Shown here piece after piece: positions 1-11,600 of a stretch of DNA of 64,000 bases. The notes under the pieces were generated by a model. It saw only the letters and a program-made list of their open reading frames with translations. It was not told the origin of the DNA and ran no database searches. How positions within the stretch are numbered: the stretch's first letter is position 1; every line of letters starts with the position of its first letter. The stretch comes from Mya arenaria (taxonomy: Eukaryota > Mollusca > Bivalvia > Myida > Myidae), in the NCBI RefSeq assembly GCF_026914265.1, contig NC_069135.1, positions 26,206,167 to 26,270,166 on the forward strand, written 5' to 3'. Position numbers and translations under genes: made by a program.

Positions 1-28
1 TGTTTAAAAGTGTATTTTGAATTACTAA

Positions 29-239
29 GTTTAAAATGATTGCCAGTGAAGTGTAAATGATTGCAGAAATAATTAAGATTCACAAGAGTAAAGTCATAAA
101 GTTTACCTGCAAAATTGAAATTACTACATGTACGCGATCTACTTGCAACGTAGTTAAACTGTTAAGATTTTTGACATTGTAAACCGTCCATATACATCCG
201 AGGTTGTTTTTGATGAAAAATGGCCGGGGGTTTCCGTAT
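29..239. mobile_element. Partial copy of the 302-bp MITE family
   Basis: Shares CCAGTGAAGTG, GTAAAGTC and the terminal CATATACATCCGAGGTTGTT with the element at 4774-5075. Only the right-hand part is present; the left end may lie outside the window. Confidence 0.55.
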
Positions 240-1729
240 GCCTATAATCAGGGGGTCCAATGTGATTTGTATTTGCCGATTTTTTTTCACCTTTTAAGTA
301 AGTTACATCACCATTCGCGCAATATAAATACGCCTACCCGGAGACCACATGTGTAAGCGTCTCTCGTTTTTTTAACTTTTGTTTCTAGAGGCATTAACAA
401 AAAAGTTATTGAATGTATAAGCTGAGCGATTAATTGTTTACAAAATGAAAATAGAAAATTGCGTTACTTCAAACTGTGTTTTCAGTCCAAGTTTACCATT
501 CTTGTACCTATTTTAGCGACATTATATTACACTTACATGGGCACTATATGGCCGATTATTTTATGTTTAAACACCTTTTATGTTGGGCGACGAAGTTTTA
601 TGCAGTTTTTGTGTGAAGCAGAATCAGAATATGCATGCATTTATAAAAGTGTTTAAAAGACACGAGCTGTAGCACATTTTAATATTTATAACAAAATCAA
701 ATTTAAACGTACCGTGTATTTGCTATGCAAAATAACTTGTATCATGTATGTACCAATCTACGCTAGATACAACTAAATACGAATGCAATACATAAAAAAA
801 TTGTTTATAATTACTTGTTACGCAAAATTCGAGTAGAAATTGTAAGAGTATTTATTAGGGATGTATAGGGAGCTACAACTTCAATCTTACATTAGAAATA
901 ATGTAATGCACACATATTTATCACATGATGCATGTAAGACAATTTTAATGCAGCGTAAATTTAAGTAATTTTCTAAAACTACTGATTCACTGTTTCACCG
1001 TGGTTACTTTATATCGATTCAACACCGTGCAAATCAAGTAATCAATTCATAAAATTAAAATTATTTAGGCTACTACACAACCCCAGGTACATACAAACTG
1101 CGCATGATATTAACTGAAACTGTTTGAAGTAAACACAGCCCTTCTATTGTGCAAACGTTGGTTGGAAGGACCAAAACATTTTACTGTTACAACATTTCAT
1201 TTTTGTATTTAGTTTTGATGTTCAACATAAAGCAAGCATACTAGTGTAGGTAGCATGTGTAGGTGTGACGATGGTGAGCAATTTTTATGAAATAATACTT
1301 TGTACATAATAGATTTTGGCAAAAAAGGATTATATCGCTTTAGGGAAAGCATTTTCCAAAATTTATGAATGTTTTTGTTTCAAAATATTCAATATTAACC
1401 AATTAATATAATCGTTTGCTCTATGGAAAACGCTTAATGTATAAAAATATAAATTTATTTGTATCCAAGTGTTTTTAATATCGATTTTCTACTTGCCCTA
1501 CACCCGTCGACCACAACATGTATGAGCTCATGGGTATTGGAACTGATTACTTTCACAAAATACCGAAAACGGCATACCTGTCAGATATGTACAGACAATA
1601 ATTTTATGATACTAATTCAATGCTTTTCTGAGACAATATTCTATTGAACGATATGACGTACTTTTGCTCGGGTTCTAGTAACGTTTATATCACTGACCCA
1701 TATGGCCTGGCCGCGTCACACACCCATTA
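240..1729. other. Gene-free stretch
   Basis: AT-rich, unique-looking sequence. Short open frames (65 codons at most) lack start context, splice signals or recognisable motifs. Confidence 0.6.
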
Positions 1730-2221
1730 TACAGTGTGTGTATACCATTTGATAAATTACGTCATAAATGCTACGTCGGAAGGTAACATTTTGCCTAAAA
1801 TGAAGACTTAAATCAAAGATAACTTTTCTTTTACAACACCATTTTAAATGAAACAAAGGGCAGTCTATGCCACTTAAAGAGTCCCGCATTTGTTTTATTA
1901 CCGGCATTTGATAAAGTCATTAGTTTCATCAAACACTTCCACAGACCTGTTTCCAAAATCATGTGTTGACAGTGCTCTGTCCGACGGTCGTATTGTGGAA
2001 AGTTTTGTCGAAGTGTTTAAAGAAATTAAACTCACAATCAAACTATGGTGAAAGACTGAATAAGGGGCTCCGTAAGCGGCGTAGACTGCGCTTTGTTTCA
2101 TTTAAAATGGTGAAGAAATAGTGAAGTTATCTTTGTTTAAAGTCTTCTTTTTTCAGATTAAAATATTGCCTTCCGACGTAGCATTTATGACCCAATTTAT
2201 CGCGTGGTATACACGATGTAT
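1730..2221. mobile_element. Foldback/MITE-like element with ~150-bp inverted arms
   Basis: Left arm from about 1730 (GTGTATACC, then GTCATAAATGCTACGTCGGA) pairs with the right arm ending at about 2221. Arms share AAAGATAACTT and CATTTTAAATGAAACAAAG. About 490 bp, no coding capacity. Confidence 0.7.
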
Positions 2222-3089
2222 AAAACACGGTATTTCTATCGCATGAGACTATAGTAGATCACAGTAGCATTCACTTATAATCATTTAATATTTTTGCCCT
2301 TTCTGCTATTAAATACTCGGTTACAATCTTGCTATCAGTATTTAATATATTCCATAAATGCATTATTTAGTAAGAAGTTAAATATTTATCAGTCAAAATT
2401 TAAGCTTGTTATATACGTGTATGTAATGTTTTTGACAAAAGAGTGTCACTTTAAATACAAATTTGACAAAGATTTTAAGATTTCTTTATGCATGATAAAA
2501 TAATATTCAATTCAATGTTTGTTGTAACGGCAAAACTGGAAGTAAACGGAAGTGTCAATTAAGCAATTCCTGTTTACAAACGCATGGAGTGATATTTTTT
2601 AAGGATTGATTCTTATTTTTTGTGCGTTCATGCAATATGAACGCTCGGCCGCGATTTTGCATAACCATGAAGCGCGGTAGCGGTTTACTTTTGTTTACAT
2701 TTTCTCTTTTATTTGTTTAGTTTTTTCGACCTAAAGGTTCGAGAACAAGTCTTTAATCACAAGAAAGGGAACAAAACGCGTTAGCAAATTTAAACGCTAA
2801 GAGCACTTGTCGCCCTTGGTTGTACGAATGTCAATATTATATTTTACATCTGTAATACATAAAATTACGTAATGGTTATATGAAACCGGAAACAATGCAT
2901 ATCATGTGATAAAGACATTTTTCTTAGTTGGTGACTAGATATTGACATAAAACTTTATAAACATCCATCACTAATCAGTGAGGAGAAGTTCAATGCACAT
3001 GAATCATAACTCATTATTTGGTATTTGTTTACGAAATATCACCCCTTGTTCATATATATGCACTCGAAGCAAGGTGAGCATATTAAAAC
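2222..3089. other. Gene-free stretch
   Basis: AT-rich. Only a short palindrome GTTCATGCAATATGAAC near 2626 stands out. Confidence 0.6.
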
Positions 3090-3680
3090 TACACCGTCCG
3101 TCTGTCATTTAGCCTTTTATTTCCGGGCCGTATCTTTGTCATGCATGGTGCGTTTTTGAAATAACCGGGCACAGACGTTAGGCAAACAACCGCAAGACGT
3201 ACTTAACTTGCGGGTGAAGGTCAAACTTAGCGGTTGATCATTATGGATTGATGCATATATGCACATTGCGTTTAGGTGGTTGTTTCCGGGCTCTAACCTT
3301 GTCATGCAAGAGGGGCGGATTTGAAAAGGAACATGTCACAGATAGATGTACGGTACACAAGATCGGTGTGTTAAGCTCAAGGCCCACTTTATTACCGTGA
3401 AGGTAGAATTAGCATTTACAGGTTAATCATAATGGAATGTTGCATTTATGCACATATAATACAGATGGACGTTTCCGGGCTCTAGCTTTGTCATGCATTT
3501 GGGATTTGGAAAAAAGTGGCACAAATGTCGGCGATGTGGTGAGTGTACGACCGACTTCCATTCCTTGAAGGTCAAGGTTACACTTAAAGGGTCAACTCTT
3601 ATGTAATGCTGTAACTTTGTCGTGCAATGAGGCGGTGAGACTAAAATCACATGACACATACATGTATATATATTCTGCAC
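3090..3680. repeat. Diverged ~180-bp GGTCA repeat monomers
   Basis: Three or more decayed units with TCCGGGCTCTAACTTTGTCATG cores (variants at 3124, 3285 and 3475) and GAAGGTCAAGGTTACACTTA at 3566. Same family as 59.6-60.7 kb, far more diverged. Confidence 0.65.
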
Positions 3681-4773
3681 ACAAAGGCGACAAGTTGGGT
3701 GTAAGATTCATGTCCTTATTTCTTGATGTCCCAGATCCCCACCATTTAGTTCAACACTCGAAGTCAACAGTCATGGGATCATCATTCACAAATGCTTATG
3801 ATTTATTATATTTAAAAACAAACAATTTTAGCAACCTCACCAAAAGTCTTAGAGGTATTCACTTCAAACGTCATAAACATGAAGATCATATTGAGCATAA
3901 TGCATGCATTGGAACAATAACACTGTCTTTGGTAGTCTTTAGAGTTATTTTATTGCTCACTTCTATAATAACTCTTTGTTCTGGATCATGACTCAAGAAA
4001 TCTATGAAGCAAGGACGTTAAATAGCATACACTGTTAAATCACATTGCGGAGGAGTGCAGTGCACACATATTATATTTCTATATTTAATATTTTAACATT
4101 GTTTGTCCATTATTATTATTGTTTTACTTAAGTGTTGTTGTGTTGTTGTTTTTTGTCTGAAGTATATTCCTACTTTCATTTCAAACACTTAGAATTCTTC
4201 TATACTTATATCTGCGGGTGGTAGTCTGTGACGGCGTCTTGTCCAGTTGGTTCATCTCTTGCAATGTGTTTGTATCTGCTCCTTTTTGCAATTTATTTCA
4301 TAATCATCGGGCTCAAATCCCCTGCAATAACTGGTTTGCTATTCATATCAGCCACTATGGCTTATTGGCATTCCTGTTATTTGGTTATCTAAACTATTCA
4401 AACCTATCTGCTTATAATACAACTGATATATTTTCAAAAAAGTACGGTACGTATACTGAATAAGTAAAGTCATAAGAAACAGACAACAACTGCAAAATAC
4501 ATCCTACTTGCTAGCCACTGGTTCTACGACGAGATTATACGACCAGGTGCACATTTATGTACTCTAGTCAGACTTAGTAGTCAAACTCGCGCATCCGCCA
4601 ATCGGTTCGCCAGACAAATTTACATTAAATCATTTAGAAGAGCTTTGACAATCAAAACTCACTAACACGACCGCCAAATTTCCATTTAATAACAAATCAA
4701 CCGCCATTTTTATTTAGTCGTTAACAGTTTTGTTAGTTTAGTTATTGATAAGATCAAAAGTATGCATTTGTTT

Positions 4774-5075
4774 CATTCGGAACACCTCGGCCATTTTCCA
4801 TCGTAAACAACCTCGGATATCAATCGTAACAACTCGGCCATCTCCGGTAAGCTTCGAGATAGGCCATATCTTGATACTAGCCGAGGAGTTCCGATTGCCT
4901 CGGATATATGTCGGTACTTAGAAGCAGCTCGTATAGTTTAAATTTATTGCCAGCGAAGTGAATTATTGCATAACTGATTACAAATTCCGGGAGTAAAGTC
5001 CTTAAAGTTAACCGTAATCCGTCAATATACATCCGAGGCTGTTTTCTATGGAAAATGGCCGAGATGTTCCGAATG
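4774..5075. mobile_element. 302-bp MITE with ~45-bp terminal inverted repeats
   Basis: Left end CATTCGGAACACCTCGGCCA and right end TGGCCGAGATGTTCCGAATG are inverted partners; the repeat continues to ACCTCGGAT / ATCCGAGG. T-runs flank both ends. Partial relatives occur at 29-239 and 20998-21122, sharing CATATACATCCGA and AAATGGCCG-type text. Confidence 0.7.
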
Positions 5076-5685
5076 TTTTTTTCTAAAGAAAACAAAACGT
5101 ACGCATGAACACTTTATATCGTATCCATTTACACTCATATAATCATTGACATCACTGGTTAATTGCATTATCAATTCATTGTACCAGGCATGCTATATTC
5201 ACCATATACGAGTGGAGCTCCTTTTCTAGGTAACCTCTGTTTACCAAACCTTTTCTCTCAGAAAGTCCAATGGATATAAGACAACAGGCAAAACCATTCA
5301 ATTTATGGGGGTATATTTTATTTTTGCAAACATGCAAGAAAAAGGGAACGTACATGCCCCAATTTCTCGAAAAGTCTTAAACCTATTTGGCTCAAGTATT
5401 AAAATTTTACTCGGTTTTACTGAAAAACAATTAAGCTAGTTTATCACTATTATCTTTAAAAAAACATTTGAAAGTCTCAACACTCTTTTAAATTAGAATA
5501 TAACTTATATCAAAACTAAACTAGTGTTGATATACGGGCCTCAAGATTGTTCGAGAAATCGGGGGTAGAGCTGGACTATCACGGCAAGACGTCGTCGGGG
5601 CATTCTGAAATAAACATGCCCATAGTTAACATTTTGTTCGCATCAGTTTGATATTAAACACGATATTTGTGTTCATGATGTAATT

Positions 5686-8600
5686 TTACGCAAAAGTTCC
5701 TGCTAATATAATACATATAAATATTGTATAACAGACTGGGGTAATACGCGGTACATAGCAGGAGTCGTCATCTAGGCGTCTTCCTCTGTAAACTTCCAAA
5801 TCATGCAAATTCGACGGTAACCTTGGACATTTCATTTGCCTTCTGTTGTTTATGGCCCTAAAAGGGTCATATCCTGTATCTGAAGCGCAACATACATCAA
5901 ACATTTGTCAAAGTACAATCATACCATATCCAACCCACAGAAATGTGTTCCGTGGGTCGTCGAATTTGAGTCCAAACTTCTGCCACAGCTCCCAGACAAG
6001 TTCACGCATGGGTGGATTGTCGAGTTGACCCTCGCGGAGGATGATGTTAATGTACCACCGGTAATAGCACACACCATTGATCACCTGGTTTCTATCATGA
6101 CAGCCGAACTCGAAGATGTACTTGTCTGGGTTGTTCGACACGAACCAGAGGCGGACGGGGGAGAAGCCGATAGGCGGCGGCAGACCATAGTCTGTAAGGG
6201 TATCAAGGATTCTATGTCAATATATTTAAATACTTTTTGGGTTTTGAACTATGTTTTGTGATGTTTAATTTTAAATTCACATTTTCATATTCACATTTTC
6301 GTATTTTCATTTTTTTTTATCAAGGGTGAGAGTTCTTGGTCTAATGGTAAAGGTTCGCGTCTCTCAATTTAAGGTCGTGGATCTGGGCTAAATTAAGTCC
6401 TCGTTATGCTAGTATCATCACTCAAAAAGGGATTTCACAGTATTAATTTGTACCAGGGAAACGAGCCCAGTGGTCAAAGATTGATGCAACTAAATAGCTA
6501 CATATCTTCATCATCGAACTTAATTCGTTAGTATAAAGCTAAATACGATACCAAAGTCCATGATAGCACGTTCCCTGCTAGCGAGAGTTCCATTCGACGG
6601 AAATAAGGTACAGTTCGATCCAGGTTCTTTGCCCTGTCTAATTGAAATGAAATGTATTGTGTGTTTGCTCCATTTGTTAAAAATGTTTATATCGTAGAAT
6701 AACGGGTTTATCATATTAATAAAGTGATGAAAGCATATTTTGACACGTGATTCAATTAATGCAATACAATGACATATACGAGTATATAAACTATGTACTT
6801 TATATGAACTCATTTTGTTTTGTCTTCCAGTACCTATATTTATATCCGACCCTTGCTGTGCCTTGACCAACGTTGACCTCGTACCCGATCTGTAGGACTA
6901 ACGTAGGAAAATCAAGTTCGAAGCCTGCCGCGTCCATTCTCCACACGGCCGAATTCGTATGACCATTAATCTGAAAGACTCGCAAGTGTTAACTTCGATG
7001 TTATATAATTGATGTGTTATTCAGGGGTATTACAGAGGACGCACCGCTCTCCCCAAATCCGAAAAATGGTGATATAGTTAAAGTGTTGTCAGTGGGGCTT
7101 CGGCTATTTTGGTCTGAATCAGTACATTCCTATTGATATCCTGCGATATTGACATAAAATAATTCACCACTCCCCCACCACTGAATCTGATTGTATATTT
7201 ACACTTAAATGAGATAAACGGGCAATAACTAAGGACCACATACTAACCACATCATAACAACGATATGTACACTCCATTAGAGGGTCATTCAAACATGCAT
7301 AGACTCTGTACATAGATCGTTTACTAGACATAATAATCACACATATCACCTTTAATAAGTAAGATGAAATAATTAAAAAAAGATTGTTGAACTGTACACA
7401 TTTCGATGTCAACCGTGAATTTATATCACTCATTTCAGTTTACAATCTCGGATTATAATATGACTTCTTAGATGTGCCCTTTACTATATCACGGTGGAGA
7501 ACCCACGTGACTTATTTGGTAAAGTGCACGGCAGCAAATGTCAACAAGTCTCGATTCAGGTAAGGTTTTTAAAGATAACTTTCTTAATATTTGGAGATTT
7601 TTTGTGAAATAAAGACCATAACCCCTGAGAGCTCTATCCACGGTAAAAAAAAAACTTTCTCTAATATCTTAAAGTTTTCCTGAAAATCTTGACCAACTGA
7701 TTTCTCAGAGTTGAAATCTAAGGCAATGTATACGGCTTTTGACAAATCTATCGGTTTACTTCATGTTATCCGTAAATAATTCATACAAAAATCTTATTTT
7801 AAGCAAATTTTATGTATTTTAAAGTTTTCAGCGTGTATTGTTGAACTTCTTATAGTTATTTCAAAGGTGAAAATGAACTAAAACCAAATTGATAAAGTAC
7901 ACGGCCATTTTAGGTTTGATAAAGAACATGGTCGTTTACAACCTTCAGTGTATATACTAATTATTTCACTGACTGGTGCTAAAACGAGTTATTATAAATA
8001 TATTTATTATTTCTATTCTTAAAATTCATTATTGAACATTGTTCCATGTTTGAAAAGACGCATTGTAATGAAATGATAATGGAAGAATGAACGCGTTTTA
8101 ACAGTTAGACCGACGGCTCATTTTCATGAATCATGGAAACATGTGTCATCACACTAAAATTCAATCCCGTATTTAAACAATATATTCGCAATTGACATAT
8201 AAAGGGCTTGAAGTTTTTGTAAAGGGAGTTCCACTTCTTTTTCGTATCGTATATGTAAAACGTGTTTGTATTCATTATACATGGTAAACAGTAACACATA
8301 ACTGCTTAATAACTAACTCTTCATTTCTTTTCATATGTACTTTTAATGTATTCGATTGCTAGCTGATTTGAACGACTTATAATTTTGTGATATTTGTTTC
8401 ATATCAGAATATGAAGACTCCGACTTTATGCAAAGAATGCGGAATGGCATTTCAAAATAAAAAAAAAAAAACATCTAGTAGACCACGATAGAACGCATTC
8501 TGGTCGATTGCCATCGTTTTTGCGGGAAAGTGTTTACACAGACACAGGTTAGTTTTTAGCTTTTTTCGCCGAGAAATAAGAATATACTAACAGTTATACT

Positions 8601-11600
8601 TTTATTACGACTCCCCTCGTGTAGATGTTAAGGTTTGCCGTCGTCTGACTGTGTTTTCAATGTTTTTTAGGGGTTGCGTTTTTCACATAATGATGTGGTC
8701 CACCATGTTTCAGGGGACAGGGTCGTTCAGATTTATGGTGCTGATTACACGACCAAACACTCATTGCGTGGCAGTAATATGTTGTTTTTTTATAAATTAT
8801 ATTCAAGTACTGACATTGCCAGCATTTCTCGCTAACTTGTTTAACTTTTTTATAGGTGCAGCAATCACGGTGAGACAAAGTTGCACGTTTGCAAATAATG
8901 TGGCAAAACTGCCCTTGCAAGACTTGAAGATACACGAAAGACACGAAAGCGGCCAATTGAAGCTAACCTGTTGTGTGTGTGGGTTCAAATTGGGTGACAC
9001 GACCAATCTCAGTGACCAGATTTCTACTAGATACAGGGGTATGACGCGTCACAAATGTCTACAGTGTCGCTCAGCATTCAAGTTCAAATCTGGACTCAGC
9101 AGGCACGTTAAGGCGAAACACACCTAATCAGGACACATTGAAAGATCACAATGGTCTAGTTAGAAGTGCATTCCAGTATGTTGCTGAGTTAAAATAACGT
9201 TTTGAAGAGTTTAACATTTTATTAAGATAAATAGCAAAACGTACTAAACCAAATGGTGCTCTTTCAAAATTTTCGTTTGTCTTACAGTACTGAAAACATT
9301 GCAGTGTAAAATTAGTATGAAAACGGATTGAGCATAAAACATTTTCACAAGGTTTAGAGATGCATTGTTGTCATTTTCCCATTGATGTCCTATAAGCTCT
9401 TAACTGCATGTATCTTATATAATTCAGCAAGCTTTGAAACACAATTATTTTGTAATCACAATAAAGCCTTTAGTCTAGAACATTCTAATGTTCCATGCTC
9501 AGCTCTATTCTAGATGTTCAAGTCTTAGTCATAGCCTGTAAGTTGGTAATATAGTGTGCTCTCATTCCTCCTTGCTGTTTCCCATCTTACTCGGAGCCTC
9601 CATCTTTACAATGAGTTCCTGTCTGTATTGTTCGAACGACCGCAGTTTTACTGATGTAGATCAGATCATATTTGTTCAGACTGAACCAAATAAAAGATTC
9701 AGTGTTACCTGAAAGGTATGAACAATATGCTTTAAATGTGGAAATATATATAAAGTAATTGTGATGTGCCTATTTTATGTTTTATTCGCCGTCAGTCCAG
9801 ATTATAATTTATAAGTAAAACTATCTGATTTTTGAAGAAATGTATGTATGATCCTGTATTGATCTGCATATTTAAAAGTAATCGGACTTATAATGGCAGA
9901 CTTTCTCTTAAATTATTCCATAGACTATCTTTCAACTCCTCATTAAATATGATTGCTAAACATTTAGTTATTTAGGTGTGCGTTATAATGCAAAATTTAT
10001 GGATATAACTTAAATAAAAACTAAACACTATACATTCTGACTTAATGAATAGAAAATGCTTATATAACGATTAGTTTGTAAACCTCACTCTACTTTCAAA
10101 CATAAACTAAAATGACCGTGTACTTTATCATCCTAAAATGCCCGTGTACTTTATCAATTTGGTTTTAGTTCAGTTTTACCTTTGAAATAACTAGAAGTTA
10201 AACAATACACGCTGAAAACTTTAAAATACATAAAACTTTCTTAAAATAAGATTTTTGTATGAATTATTTACGGATAATATGAAGTAAACCGGAAGATTTG
10301 TCAAAAGCCGTGTACTTTGCCTTAGATTTCAACTCTGAGAAATCAGTTGGTCAAGATTTTCAGGAAAACTTTAGGATATTAGAGAAAGTTTTTGTTACCG
10401 TGGATAGAGCTCTTAAATGCGGGGTTTATGGTCTTTATTTCACAAAAATTCTCCAAATATTAAGAAAGTTATCTTTAAAAACCTTACCTGAATCGAGACT
10501 TGTTGACATTTGTTGCCGTGCACTTTACCAAATAAGTCACGTGGGTTCTCCACCGTGTATATATGGCCATGAAATCTGGGGAATTTATAATATAATGAGG
10601 TTGACAAGTTTCATTACAAATTTTGTAAAATATTTTATGGTGAACGTCAGCAAACATCGAATGCGTTCGCTTCCCATTATCGGTCTAATGTAAAGACAAA
10701 GCTCGGAAGTTTTTGTATAGATTTAGGAATTCACAAACTCTTTGATTATAACTGTGTATTATAATTATGTAAGAGACAAAACCTTTGTAAATGAAAAACG
10801 GAACTTGGCATACAATCTTAAAGGTCTACTTTTTTAGTAAGTTTTATGTTGGTTTAATTATAACAATAAAACAGGCTGCCTAAAAGACTTTGCAATAAGT
10901 ATTTTCAAACATGATTTGATATTACTAATCCACAGAGTATATTAAGAATAAAATTTGAGTTTAAATTTGAAAAATATTATAATCATTGATAAAGAATACC
11001 ACCGAATTGCTTTGTCAAGAATTTGTATTTTTACAATATATGTATAACATCAAATTGAATTACACAATCCATGTACTCTTAATATACTTCAAAATCATTA
11101 AATTGTTGATTAGATATAACTTTCCTTTGAAGTCAAACTAATTTTCTAGTTTAAATAGCCTGTGGCCTGTTTTAATAAACAGCTTAACCGATCGTAGTCG
11201 TAAATTCGATGGTATGGGGATACATGTACCGTACGCTATAAGGTGTGTGATTTAATTATTTTATATATTATTGTAATAAATATCAAAACAAGAAGTCAAA
11301 ATCCCAATTCCATAATGCGTATTGGCTTGATGTAGTTTTCATCATTCTGATCAAAGCTTCTAAGTATAATAAAATATCGTATTGCCTTTTTTGAAATTCA
11401 TATATGTGTACGAAATATTTCAATTTCTTTCATGTTTTACGATGAAATATGGTGTTTTAACAGTGAAATAACAACAGTGAAAATATCAATTTGATATTTC
11501 ACTGCAAAATAAGGAGTGAAAATATCAACTTTCAGAACTACTTTTAAATTCCTTTGTTGATACATGTACTTGCCTTGATCAAAACAGAACATTTGACTTC

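Larger units (their letters stand above)
7490..10557. mobile_element. DNA transposon with ~450-bp terminal inverted repeats, 3,068 bp
   Basis: Ends are CACGGTGGAGAACCCACGTG at 7490 and its reverse complement ending at 10557. The inverted repeats run to about 7940 and from about 10107, with high but imperfect identity. Flanks read TATAT on both sides, a possible 5-bp target duplication, though low complexity makes this unsure. The interior carries a C2H2 zinc-finger ORF at 8411-9127 and no transposase I can recognise. It sits in intron 1 of gene A and is absent from block B, so it inserted after the duplication. The superfamily is not assigned. Confidence 0.8.

Noticed and set aside
5905-6261. 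118-codon plus-strand frame at 5.9-6.3 kb
   Set aside because: Antisense to gene A exon 4; the minus-strand reading has splice signals and better composition.
10298-10693. 131-codon open frame near 10.3-10.7 kb
   Set aside because: Most of it is the right inverted arm of the transposon; the mirrored frame in the left arm is not open, and no motif is seen.
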